The notes beneath the pieces are model-generated. The model did not search any database, was not told where the DNA came from, and worked only from the letters and a program-made list of their open reading frames with translations. A program made the position numbers and the translations under genes. Shown in pieces: positions 8,072 to 15,623 of a stretch of DNA of 37,619 bases. The stretch is taken from contig CAZUVE010000008.1 of NCBI GenBank assembly GCA_964623735.1, forward strand, positions 1-37,619. Direction: 5' to 3'. Source of the stretch: SW-9-67-25 sp964623735 (GTDB lineage Archaea; Halobacteriota; Halobacteria; Halobacteriales; Haloarculaceae). Position 1 is the stretch's first letter. Every line of letters begins with the position of its first letter.

Positions 8072-9073
8072 TCACCTCTCTTCGTGACGGCCCCGGCCAT
8101 CGGCCGAGACGTGGGCGTCATCGGAGGTCCGGGCACTCGGTGCCGGCACACTCTCCCGTACGTCTGCAACGATCGCTGCGGGTGTGACATCGCCCAGGCG
8201 GGCGTCCGTCGACAGCAGCAGGCGGTGAACGAGAATCGGCTCCGCGAGCGTCTTGACGTCGCCGGGGATGACGTAGTCCCGGCCTGCGAGCGCCGCACGC
8301 GCCTTCGCGGTGTGGAGGAACGCGAGCGACGCCCGCGGCGACGCTCCGTGCTCGACGTGCTCGTGGCTCCGGGTCGCCTCCACGAGATCGAGGATGTACT
8401 CCCGGACGTCCTCGGAGACGTGCACGTCCGAGACGGCCGCCCTGGCTGTGCGGAGGTCCGCGGGATCGACAACCTGCTCGACGGTGTCCGGCCCCAGTCC
8501 CGGCGTGTCGTCGAACCGGTCGACAATCTCCCGCTCGTCGGCCCGGTCGGGCACGGTGACGGTGAGCTTGAGCCGGAAGCGGTCGCGCTGTGCCTCGGGG
8601 AGTTCGAAGGTTCCGTCCATCTCGAGGGGGTTCTGTGTGGCGATGATCATGAACGGGTCCGGCAGTGCGAGGGTTTCGCCCTCGATAGAGACGTGGCGTT
8701 CCTCCATCGCCTCCAGGAGGGCGCTCTGGGCCTTGGGCGTCGCGCGGTTGATCTCGTCGGCGACCACGATATTCGCGAACACGGGCCCGCGCTGGAGTTC
8801 GAACTCGCCGGTGTTCTGGCGGTAGACCGTCGTGCCGGTGATGTCTGCAGGGAGGATGTCCGGCGTCATCTGGAGGCGGTTGTAGTCGAGGCCCGTCGCG
8901 CGGGCGAAAACGTTCGCAAGCGTCGTCTTCGCGACCCCGGGGACTCCCTCGAGGAGAATGTGGCCGTCGGTCAACAGCGCGATGGTCAGCCGGCGGACGA
9001 GCCGGTCCTGGCCGACCAGTACGCGCGAAACCTCGGCAGCAACGGTGTCGTGGAGTTCCTCGGGGCTACTCAT
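8072..9073 (-). CDS. moxR: MoxR-family AAA+ ATPase
   Basis: 333 aa. Walker A GVPGVAKT (43-50) and Walker B VVADEINR (103-110) are followed by the MoxR-typical ATQNPLEMDGTFELPEAQRDRF sensor region (in part) and a C-terminal lid domain containing HGASPRASL. MoxR ATPases act with vWA or DUF58 proteins as chaperones for assembly of metal-containing or membrane complexes. The ATG at 9073 overlaps the upstream DUF4350 stop by 8 nt, so the genes are translationally coupled. A longer frame upstream lies within the DUF4350 gene and is not used. The C-terminal 25 residues are acidic and disordered. Confidence 0.95.
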   Translation of the reverse strand: MSSPEELHDTVAAEVSRVLVGQDRLVRRLTIALLTDGHILLEGVPGVAKTTLANVFARATGLDYNRLQMTPDILPADITGTTVYRQNTGEFELQRGPVFANIVVADEINRATPKAQSALLEAMEERHVSIEGETLALPDPFMIIATQNPLEMDGTFELPEAQRDRFRLKLTVTVPDRADEREIVDRFDDTPGLGPDTVEQVVDPADLRTARAAVSDVHVSEDVREYILDLVEATRSHEHVEHGASPRASLAFLHTAKARAALAGRDYVIPGDVKTLAEPILVHRLLLSTDARLGDVTPAAIVADVRESVPAPSARTSDDAHVSADGRGRHEER

Positions 9074-10124
9074 CTGTCCGGACCTTCTCGTCGCTCTGTA
9101 TAAGAGTTTGTGTGAGCCGCCCGAGACGCGCCTCGTCCCAGTCGGGATACCGCTCCCGGAGGCTCGCGACCACTTCCTCGTGGCTCGCCGCCGGCGGATC
9201 GGCACGTTCCGGCCCGAGGCGGTCGGCTGCTGTTCGGACGCCGCCGGCGAGACGGTGCCGTCCCACGACGGCTAGCACGACCGCGAGACCGCCGACCACC
9301 CGTGCGACCGGCGATCCACGGATCGCGATGACAACCCACGCGACCGGTGGCAGCCCGCCCGCGTGGGAGACGTCGATGGCCGCGCGGTCGTGGGCCGCGA
9401 GGACGTTCCGTGCGAACTGGCTGTTGTCCGCCTCGTCGAGCATCGCGTTGATGAACAGGTCCGGATCGCTCGCCGCGACGACCCGGCCATCCCCGACGCG
9501 CTCGACGGCCACGACCGGGGACGCCCGGAGTGTCTCTGCGTCGTCCAGTTGCTCGTTGCGGTTGGGATCGAGATACGCGAACGAGGACGTGCCGGCGAGC
9601 TGGGTCGCGTTCTCGAGGCGCAGGACGGTGCCGTGGTTGAGCGCCAGCCGGTCGACGCCGCGTGTATAGGGATGTGTAGTGACGTTCGTCGCGAGAGGAA
9701 GGGCGGGACCGTGCGTGTACTGGTCCTCGTCGCGGACCGGCGCGCCCTCGAGGCGGACCGTGACACCCATCTCGGCCAGCAGCCGGTCGGTCGCCGGGCC
9801 GAAGTCACCGGCGACGACGACCGTGCCGCCCGCGGCGGCGAACTCGCGGACGGCGGCCGCCTCTTCGGCGGTGTAGGCCTCCTCCGGCGCGAGCACGAAC
9901 ACGACGGTTCCCGGGGCTTCGAGGCTCCGGTACTCCGAGGTATTGCGGACCACAGCCACCTCGGTGCCGGCCGCCCGGGCCTCCGACCGCAACTCCGAGG
10001 TGCCATCCCACGCCGGATTGTACGTGCTGAACGCCGTCCCGGAGACGCTGCCCGCGACGACCAACGCACTCCCCGTCACGAGCGCGAGGACCACGAGCGC
10101 CACTACCGGGTACGGACGGTCCAC
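9066..10124 (-). CDS. DUF4350 domain protein
   Basis: 352 aa from a GTG at 10124, two bases after the stop of the upstream 91-aa gene. An N-terminal membrane helix (residues about 6-28) precedes a DUF4350 domain with a glutamine-amidotransferase-like (GATase1/ThuA-type) alpha/beta fold: VVFVLAPEEAYTAEEAAAVREF, GGTVVVAGDFG, then DPDLFINAML. A second membrane segment (about 275-300) and a cytoplasmic tail follow. DUF4350 proteins are standard members of MoxR/DUF58 loci. The catalytic Cys of true amidotransferases is not apparent, so a binding rather than enzymatic role is likely. Transcribed with the 91-aa gene and moxR. Confidence 0.88.
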   Translation of the reverse strand: MDRPYPVVALVVLALVTGSALVVAGSVSGTAFSTYNPAWDGTSELRSEARAAGTEVAVVRNTSEYRSLEAPGTVVFVLAPEEAYTAEEAAAVREFAAAGGTVVVAGDFGPATDRLLAEMGVTVRLEGAPVRDEDQYTHGPALPLATNVTTHPYTRGVDRLALNHGTVLRLENATQLAGTSSFAYLDPNRNEQLDDAETLRASPVVAVERVGDGRVVAASDPDLFINAMLDEADNSQFARNVLAAHDRAAIDVSHAGGLPPVAWVVIAIRGSPVARVVGGLAVVLAVVGRHRLAGGVRTAADRLGPERADPPAASHEEVVASLRERYPDWDEARLGRLTQTLIQSDEKVRTDE

Positions 10125-10126
10125 GA

Positions 10127-10402
10127 TCAGAACACTCCCTGGGGCAGAATCTCCAGAATGCGCTTGATGACGATGTAGCCAAAGCCGATGAGCCCGAGAA
10201 CGATGAGCCACTTGAGGCGCGCGCGCCACCGGGGTGTGACACTGAACGGCGCCGTCAGCTCGACGACGACCAGGAACCCGATCAGCGAGATGACAAAGAA
10301 GAGTTCCAGCGAGAGGGTCCCGAGGAGTGCCAGGCCGAACACGGTCGCCAGCATCCACGCCAGGTGACCGACGATCAACTGCTGGCGCCGCCTGGTTGCC
10401 AT
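10127..10402 (-). CDS. 91-aa membrane protein heading the DUF4350-MoxR operon
   Basis: 91 aa with three hydrophobic helices (residues about 10-30, 32-50 and 65-85) and a basic loop TPRWRARLKW. The ATG at 10402 is supported by a TATA-like TTTTTAGT about 27 bp upstream, so it is probably leaderless and carries the operon promoter. It ends two bases before the DUF4350 GTG. No known motif. Its conserved place in the operon is the only functional hint, a small subunit of the MoxR-linked membrane complex. Confidence 0.8.
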   Translation of the reverse strand: MATRRRQQLIVGHLAWMLATVFGLALLGTLSLELFFVISLIGFLVVVELTAPFSVTPRWRARLKWLIVLGLIGFGYIVIKRILEILPQGVF

Positions 10403-11025
10403 GTGGCTCCCTTCGACGCGGCGCTACTAAAAACAGACGCGTGCGAGCTCGAAACTGTGCCCGAGCGACTGGACCACCCTCGCGAGCTGTGTCGTCGCGA
10501 TTCACCAACAGAGTACTAACTCCGGGCTCCGGCAGTAAATAAAAATTACAAGATAAAAAGTATATCTATTATGTGAAAACACACTACGACCTGTCGATCC
10601 CTCGATCCGACTGAGACAAATTGCCGCGGGACGGTGCCGGACAGACCGCCTGACAGCGCGCGGTCGTGCCGATGAACGATTACAGCAGTCTGCACGGATC
10701 GATTCGATCGATCTGGAGTCCGATGATCCAGGACAAATATAGGATAAGTACATAATACTGCAAAAAAATATGACGAACGTACGTACCTCGTGAAGCTCCA
10801 GAGATAGAAGGGGACAGATCCGAACACGCCCGGAGGGATTACGATCATACAACTGTAAGTGAACGTTCTTTCCGACGCGGTCGTGATCTCGCTGCGATGG
10901 TCGCCCAATTGTTCGAATATACTGAACACGATCGGTGGATATGTCCTCCCACGACCGGCTACAGCTCCGTGGAGAGACTCGATCCCGCGGAGTCGGTACT
11001 GCTCACGGGCTCACAGCCGACAGTA
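10403..11025. other. 620-bp gap with an AT-rich block, no convincing gene
   Basis: After the operon promoter the segment 10535-10870 is strikingly AT-rich for this genome (runs such as AATAAAAATTACAAG and CAAAAAAATATG). Frames within it code for cysteine/serine-rich sequences unlike haloarchaeal proteins, so I call none. It marks the switch from the housekeeping block to the accessory block. The right end contains family B element 10946-11028. Confidence 0.55.
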
Positions 11026-11028
11026 TCA
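10946..11028. repeat. Palindromic element family B ending in the iclR stop codon
   Basis: Arms CACGACCGGCTACAG and TCACAGCCGACAGTATCA. The inner stem is GACTC/GAGTC around CCGCGG. The terminal TCA on the plus strand is the TGA stop codon of the minus-strand IclR gene. Confidence 0.75.
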
Positions 11029-11790
11029 GGAGTTGTGTTCGAGCTCCAGTTCGATCACATTCCGGGTCTTCGAGAGGAGATACGGGTAGTTCTCGGTGAA
11101 AGTTGCTCCCCGCATTCGGCTGGTAGGACCGGCTATGCTGACCGCCCCGAGTACGGCGCCACCGGCATTGAGGATCGGAACGCCGACGCCGTTGATGCCT
11201 TCGATGTGTTCCTCGCGATTGAACGCGACGCCGTCCTCCCGGATACTGTCCAACTCTTCGTACAGTTCGTCCCGGCTGGTGATCGTCTGGTCGGTCGTCT
11301 GTGGAAGGCCGCGGTCGTCGAGTATCTGTTCGACTTTCGTCTCCGGGACGTGAGCCATCATCGCCTTCCCGAGGGCGCGGTTGTGGAGCGTGGCCGTACG
11401 ACCGATCGGCGCGTCGACGTCGAGTGCCTCAGACCCGCCCGCCTTGTAGAGATAGACTCCGAGGCCGCGCTGTTCGGTGGAGAGTATCACCAGTTCGCCC
11501 GTCTTCCGTCCCAGTTTGTCGATTTCGGTCCGTGCTGCCTCGAAAAGCGGGATTCGCTGACGCACCCGAAATCCGAGCTTCAGAAATTCCATGCTCAGTT
11601 TGTACCTCGTTCCCTCTCTGACGACGAATCCCTTCTCCCTGAGCGTATCGAGGTGGTAGTGTGCCGTGCTCTTGGCGATATTGAGCTGCTGTGCTATCTC
11701 GGTCACCCCGGTCGCCCCGCCCTCGTCCAGCACCGAAATCACGTCCAGGGTTTTCGACCTCGAACCGCTGGACCGCGTATCACTATCCAT
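11026..11790 (-). CDS. IclR-family transcriptional regulator 1
   Basis: 254 aa, the normal IclR length. An N-terminal winged HTH (residues about 15-75: KTLDVISVLDEGGATGVTEIAQQLNIAKSTAHYHL, in part) is followed by the IclR effector-binding GAF-like domain, with GYYL-type core LGVYLYKAG, LHNRALGKAMMAH and GVGVPILNAGGAVLGAVSI. I start at MDSDTRSS because a TATA-like TTTATTG lies about 27 bp upstream; the longer upstream frame runs through palindromic repeats. IclR proteins sense small carboxylates or sugar acids. Likely targets are itself and the adjacent adh and TRAP genes. Its stop codon is the first triplet of a family B element. Confidence 0.93.
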   Translation of the reverse strand: MDSDTRSSGSRSKTLDVISVLDEGGATGVTEIAQQLNIAKSTAHYHLDTLREKGFVVREGTRYKLSMEFLKLGFRVRQRIPLFEAARTEIDKLGRKTGELVILSTEQRGLGVYLYKAGGSEALDVDAPIGRTATLHNRALGKAMMAHVPETKVEQILDDRGLPQTTDQTITSRDELYEELDSIREDGVAFNREEHIEGINGVGVPILNAGGAVLGAVSIAGPTSRMRGATFTENYPYLLSKTRNVIELELEHNS

Positions 11791-11820
11791 GCTACGTTGT
11801 GCCGGACCATCATCAATAAA

Positions 11821-11839
11821 TGTTCGCATTATTCGAACA
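11821..11839. promoter_or_regulatory. Inverted repeat upstream of IclR 1, candidate operator
   Basis: TGTTCG and CGAACA, perfect 6-bp arms with a 7-bp spacer, sit directly upstream of the TATA box (about 11813-11820) of the IclR gene. This is a natural place for an autoregulatory site overlapping BRE. A similar half-paired sequence (TGTTC/GAACA) occurs at about 10910-10928. Confidence 0.45.
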
Positions 11840-11960
11840 CGAGCGGACCGACACTTTCCCGCTATCGTGTACCGGGCGTATTTGAGTACGGTTTCACAGT
11901 GGTTGCCGTAACGAATTGCCGTGTCGATTGCGTTCCCCCGACGGTCAATCGGGTAGTGGG

Positions 11961-12042
11961 TCGTACTGACCGGTATGATTACCTGGAGAGATTCGGCATC
12001 CGGGACGCCGAATCTCCTTGAGGTGTAGCCGACAGACGAGTC
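11961..12042. repeat. Palindromic element family B with an alternative inner stem
   Basis: Outer arms TACTGACCGGTATGATTACC and GGTGTAGCCGACAG. The inner stem is ATTCGGC/GCCGAAT, extended by GGAGA/TCTCC, around an ATCCGGGAC loop. The stem replaces the usual GACCCC/GGGGTC but keeps pairing. It lies between the iclR 1 promoter and 12108. Confidence 0.65.
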
Positions 12043-12066
12043 CGCAGTCGTTCGTATAGTTCGAAC

Positions 12067-12097
12067 CAGGGTCCGGCTCCGCAAGACCGGACCTGGC
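12067..12097. repeat. Isolated hairpin between two family B elements
   Basis: CCAGGGTCCGG pairs with CCGGACCTGG (one bulged G) across a 10-nt loop. It has no recognisable outer arms. It may be a stripped inner stem of a related element. Confidence 0.4.
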
Positions 12098-12107
12098 CAC
12101 CGTGCGG

Positions 12108-12190
12108 TGATACTGTCGGCTGTGCCTGCGTGAAGATATTCGTCACCCCGGGGTGTCGACACTGCTCACGCGCCTATAGCCGACAGTGTG
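12108..12190. repeat. Palindromic element family B
   Basis: A near-consensus copy: TGATACTGTCGGCTGTG on the left, TATAGCCGACAGTGTG on the right, inner palindrome CACCCCGGGGTG. It directly abuts family A element 12192-12271. Confidence 0.8.
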
Positions 12191-12191
12191 C

Positions 12192-12271
12192 TAGTGACTG
12201 CCGTACCTGTGTACCGGTGCGACCGTACGACGTCGTGCGGTCGATACCGAAATGGCTTACCACAGTCACTA
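12192..12271. repeat. Palindromic element family A
   Basis: Left arm TAGTGACTGCCGTA, right arm TTACCACAGTCACTA. The inner stem CGACCGTACGAC/GTCGTGCGGTCG is complete with one T-G wobble. It is followed by about 220 bp of non-coding DNA to the adh start. Confidence 0.8.
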
Positions 12272-12444
12272 TGAGTCGACTGTTCCGTGGAGGGCGATCA
12301 AAACGTCTCCACACAGTCGGTATCAGGCCGTGCGGTCGACCGATCGACCTGCGAGTAGCGGATCGCGTTCGATATGCTCTAACATACAGTGTGCGTCGCC
12401 CAGGTAATATCCGGCGCTGTCGCCGGCTGTCCGGTATCGCTCGG

Positions 12445-12489
12445 CACAACGTTTATACTCCGTCCCGGAAGAGTACGGGATACCAACCC
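12445..12489 (+). promoter_or_regulatory. Promoter of the alcohol dehydrogenase gene
   Basis: The TATA-like GTTTATACT (12447-12455) lies about 38 bp before the ATG at 12490, implying a leader of roughly 10 nt. A CCCG/CGGG pairing flanks the probable transcription start. Confidence 0.45.
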
Positions 12490-13617
12490 ATGAGAGCAAG
12501 TGCCATCGTAATGGAAGAGCCCGGAGCGGTCAGTATCGAGGACATCGAACTCCCGGACGTAGGCCCCGACGACGTGTTGCTTCGAGTCGAACTGACCGGA
12601 ATCTGTGGGACAGACGTTCACATGTACAACGGGGGGATGGACCTCGACTTCCCCGTTGTCCCGGGCCACGAGTTCGCGGGAACCATCGAACAGGTCGGTG
12701 AGAACGTGACAGAAGACTCGCGAGGTGCCGGGATAGCGGAGGGAGATGACCTCTCCGTCGTGCCCGCGATGCCCGGGGGCGAGGACGACTGGTACTCGCG
12801 CAACATGCCAGGGCGGCCGCGGTTGAGCAAGAACCCGGACCGGTTCGGCTTCGACAACGTCGGAAAGAAGTACGCCGGCGGGATGTGCGAGTACGTCGTC
12901 CTGCCACCCGAGGCAGCTTACTACCGACTCCCCGATAACATGGACGTCGAACTCGGGGCACTCGTCGAACCCTTGTCGGTCGGGATGCACGCGTTCGAGC
13001 GGTCGATGCAGCCCGGACTCCCCCACATCCGGGAGGGGTTCGGAATCGGACAGAGCGTCGCGGTCCAGGGGGCAGGTCCGGTCGGTCTCTTCGCAATCTG
13101 CTCGGCCGACGCCGCTGGGGCGGAGCAGATCATCGCAATCGACGCGCTCGATAGCCGCCTCGAACTGGCCGCAGAGTTCGGCGCAACCGACGTCGTGAAT
13201 CTCGCCGAAAACGGGCAAGAGGAACTCGTACAGACAGTCAAGCAGTTGACCGTCGGTAACGTCGGCCCCGACATCGTCATCGAGGCTGCGGGTGTCCCGG
13301 CAGCCGTCGAACAGGGCGTCGAACTCCCCCACGATGGTGGTACATTTGTCGAAGCCGGTCACTTCGCGTACAACGGCGAATGCGAGATCAACCCCACCCG
13401 GATCGTCCAGAAGGAACTGGACATCCTCGGCAGTCTGGCGTATCCGCCGACACAGTTCGGGTCGGCGATTGCGCTCATCGACCAGCGTCGCGACGACGTT
13501 CCTTTCAGAGAGTTGTTCAATTTCAAGACAACGTTCGAGGACGCCGAGGACGCCTACCACGCCCAAGAGAGCGGTGAAGCCTACCGGGCGACGGTTCATC
13601 CCCACGGAATCGACTGA
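12490..13617 (+). CDS. Zinc-binding medium-chain alcohol/polyol dehydrogenase
   Basis: 375 aa. The N-terminal GroES-like domain has catalytic zinc ligands C39 (GICGTD) and H60/E61 (PGHEFAG). The Rossmann domain has VQGAGPVGLFA and the acidic NAD-site residue in IAIDALDSRL; EPLSVG precedes it. The overall order matches sorbitol, threonine and glucose dehydrogenases. The usual four-cysteine structural zinc lobe is absent: between H60 and GGMCEYV there is no cysteine, only the insertion GGEDDWYSRNMPGRPRLSK. The start is fixed by the MRASAIVMEEPG N-terminus typical of the family. Beside IclR 1 and the TRAP genes, it probably oxidises or reduces a sugar, polyol or sugar acid. Its stop is the first triplet of a hairpin element. 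Confidence 0.92.
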   Translation: MRASAIVMEEPGAVSIEDIELPDVGPDDVLLRVELTGICGTDVHMYNGGMDLDFPVVPGHEFAGTIEQVGENVTEDSRGAGIAEGDDLSVVPAMPGGEDDWYSRNMPGRPRLSKNPDRFGFDNVGKKYAGGMCEYVVLPPEAAYYRLPDNMDVELGALVEPLSVGMHAFERSMQPGLPHIREGFGIGQSVAVQGAGPVGLFAICSADAAGAEQIIAIDALDSRLELAAEFGATDVVNLAENGQEELVQTVKQLTVGNVGPDIVIEAAGVPAAVEQGVELPHDGGTFVEAGHFAYNGECEINPTRIVQKELDILGSLAYPPTQFGSAIALIDQRRDDVPFRELFNFKTTFEDAEDAYHAQESGEAYRATVHPHGID

Positions 13618-13692
13618 TCCAGACTGTCGTGGCTCTGTACCGGATCGCCCGACAGCAAGTGATCACCCCGGAAGACGGCGACAGCAGTCTGT
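13615..13692. repeat. Degenerate family A-like hairpin starting in the adh stop codon
   Basis: TGATCCAGACTGTCG pairs imperfectly with CGACAGCAGTCTG. The inner part carries CCGGATCG and GATCACCCCGG. The initial TGA is the adh stop. Confidence 0.45.
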
Positions 13693-13720
13693 CTGACTCG
13701 GCTGCGCGTCGTCCTGTAAA

Positions 13721-13740
13721 ATTTATATAAAACAATTGTT
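13721..13740 (+). promoter_or_regulatory. TATA box and adjoining palindrome before the TRAP operon
   Basis: ATTTATATAA (13721-13730) is a strong TATA box 31 bp before the ATG at 13756. The perfect 10-bp palindrome AACAATTGTT (13731-13740) follows directly, where a bound repressor would block transcription. IclR 1 is the nearest candidate regulator. Confidence 0.6.
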
Positions 13741-13755
13741 GAGGAAGATTTAACT

Positions 13756-15078
13756 ATGGTCCCACACACAGACGTGTGTATGCCGAACAATAACAGAGGT
13801 CAATCCAGGCGTACCGTCATCAAGAAATCCGGGCTGGCGGGAGCCGTCGGTTTGATCGGGCTGGCTGGCTGTAGCGGCGACGGCGGCGACGGCGGCGACG
13901 GTGGTGACGGTGGCGACGGTGGCGACGGCGACGGTGGCGACGGTGGATCGACGGGTGACAGCGAGGGCAGCGGCGACGGCGAACTCCAGTTCACAATCGG
14001 CGGAGTGATGGTCGAACCAGGGAGCGGATGGGAGGGCGAGCAGCCGTCCGGTCACTGGGAGTTCGAGCGGCGGGTCGAGGAGCAGAGCGGCGGTCGTATC
14101 CAGATAGACAACGTCGCGGAGGGCCAGCTCTGTACAGAGACGAGCTGTCCGGACAAGGTGGTCAACGGTGTCGTCGAAATCGGGAGTGCCTCTATCGGGA
14201 ACTCGAGCAAATTCTACCCGATGAACGACATCTGGATGTTGCCCTACACCTTCACCGAGGAACTCGCCGTCGCCCACACCCTCACCAAACCCGAAACCTA
14301 CGAACAGTTCTGGGTGCCTTTCGCACAGGAGTTCGGCGTCGTCCCGGTCTGGTACCACGCTCCCGCGTTCAGGGCAATCAATATCGGCCTGGACAGGTAC
14401 AGCAACATGGACGCCGAACCCATGCTTCCGAAACACACGGAAGGGATGGATTGTCGCCGGACCCTGAGTCAGGTATCAGGGATCGCACTGGACAAATGGG
14501 GGATGAACCCGGTATCGGTCGCGTGGAGTGACGCGCTCCAGGGGCTGCGCACCGGCACTGTCGGCGGGATGGAAGCGAGTCCGTCGCCGATCTGTGCGTA
14601 CGGCGGCAATATGGCCGACTCGCTGGCTGCGAGCATCGTCAACGAGTGGATGATCCACAACGACGCGAAGTGGGCGAGCGTGGAGTGGCTCAAGAGTCTC
14701 TCGGAGGAGAACCGGACCATCCTTGCCGAGGAGTCGAAGAAACTCTACCGCGACCTCGTCCGGATGAACGACGAGATTCACCAGGAGCGACTCGGGATGT
14801 ACGTCGACAATCCTTCGGAGGCGTCGTGTGCGGTCGAACACGACCTCCAGTTCAACTATCTGGATGACGACCAGATGCAACAGTGGAGAGACCAGGTCGT
14901 CTACGAGCAAAACGAGGACCTCTACTCGGACATCGTCTCCAGCGCCGACCAGATCGGCGTCGACGGCGTGGCCTTCCACGAGTATCTCGTGGACTCCGAC
15001 CAGGAGAACTCGGTCCCGTCAGCCACCGACGATTTCACTGTCGACGCGTGGTGGGACGACTACCTCCAGGAGATGTAG
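13756..15078 (+). CDS. dctP: TRAP transporter substrate-binding lipoprotein (DctP family)
   Basis: 440 aa. The Tat-type lipoprotein signal has RR at 18-19 and lipobox LAGC with C39, followed by a Gly/Asp linker encoded by tandem 9-bp repeats (about residues 41-75). The mature part shows DctP features: a solvent-exposed helical pattern, GVVEIGSASIG, the conserved IGLDRYSNM region and WSDALQGLRTGTVGGMEASP. It binds a carboxylate, sugar acid or related anion outside the membrane and delivers it to DctQM. The ATG at 13756 fits the TATA spacing; M9 is an alternative. It is the first gene of dctP-dctQ-dctM. Confidence 0.93.
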   Translation: MVPHTDVCMPNNNRGQSRRTVIKKSGLAGAVGLIGLAGCSGDGGDGGDGGDGGDGGDGDGGDGGSTGDSEGSGDGELQFTIGGVMVEPGSGWEGEQPSGHWEFERRVEEQSGGRIQIDNVAEGQLCTETSCPDKVVNGVVEIGSASIGNSSKFYPMNDIWMLPYTFTEELAVAHTLTKPETYEQFWVPFAQEFGVVPVWYHAPAFRAINIGLDRYSNMDAEPMLPKHTEGMDCRRTLSQVSGIALDKWGMNPVSVAWSDALQGLRTGTVGGMEASPSPICAYGGNMADSLAASIVNEWMIHNDAKWASVEWLKSLSEENRTILAEESKKLYRDLVRMNDEIHQERLGMYVDNPSEASCAVEHDLQFNYLDDDQMQQWRDQVVYEQNEDLYSDIVSSADQIGVDGVAFHEYLVDSDQENSVPSATDDFTVDAWWDDYLQEM

Positions 15079-15098
15079 ACGTTTTCCCTGACACGCAC

Positions 15099-15623
15099 AT
15101 GTCGATTGTCAACGAAGCCAGCAGGAGAATCGAGCAAAACCTCGAAGGATACATCACGGTTACTCTGTTGTTTCTGTACACGTTTCTCATCGCATACACC
15201 ATCTTCCAACGGTCAATCTTCGAGAACCCGCCCTCGTACACGCTCTCGGTAACGCTCCTGCTGTTTACCTGGATGACGTGGTTGGCGGCGGGGTGGGCGA
15301 TCCGGTTCGACTCTCACTTCCGATTCTCGCTGGTCCGGGACAACCTCTCGAACCGCCTGAACTACCTGCTGCGGTACGTTGATTTCGTCTCCTGGGTCGG
15401 GTTCGCACTCGTCGTCGGGTTTTATTCGCTCGACTCCGTCCAGGCGCGCATGGAATCGGGCCGGGCAATCCTCGGCACGCCGATCCCTCTCTGGGTAGCC
15501 TACGTCGCCGTTCCGGTCGGTATGACCGTGATAATCGTCCGAGCGACACAGCAGATAGTCAGGATCCGGCGCAGGTACAAAAACGACGAAGACATCACTC
15601 CTACCTCCGACATCCAGAAATGA
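15099..15623 (+). CDS. dctQ: TRAP transporter small permease (DctQ family)
   Basis: 174 aa with four transmembrane helices (residues about 22-42, 50-70, 92-115 and 130-155) and the LTFMTWLAAGWAIRFDSHFRF-like loop (in part) between helices 2 and 3, where DctQ proteins carry a conserved His/Arg region. It starts 20 bp after dctP. The frame is open further upstream, but that part overlaps dctP and has no coding character. Its stop overlaps the dctM start (ATGA). With DctM it forms the membrane unit of a Na+-driven TRAP importer. Confidence 0.9.
   Translation: MSIVNEASRRIEQNLEGYITVTLLFLYTFLIAYTIFQRSIFENPPSYTLSVTLLLFTWMTWLAAGWAIRFDSHFRFSLVRDNLSNRLNYLLRYVDFVSWVGFALVVGFYSLDSVQARMESGRAILGTPIPLWVAYVAVPVGMTVIIVRATQQIVRIRRRYKNDEDITPTSDIQK

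Noticed and set aside
7949..9103. A 384-codon plus-strand frame
   Set aside because: It is antisense to moxR, whose Walker motifs are unambiguous.
10676..10695. GATTACAGCAGTC as another family A arm
   Set aside because: It is a 13-bp match only, with no inner stem or second arm.
10535..10870. Replication origin in the AT-rich block
   Set aside because: No orc1/cdc6 gene and no ORB-like repeats are visible nearby.
10546..10929. A 127-codon minus-strand frame in the AT-rich gap
   Set aside because: Composition is Cys/Ser/Phe-rich and basic, unlike haloarchaeal proteins, with no promoter or start support.
10897..12021. A 374-codon plus-strand frame over IclR 1
   Set aside because: It is antisense to an intact IclR gene and its promoter.
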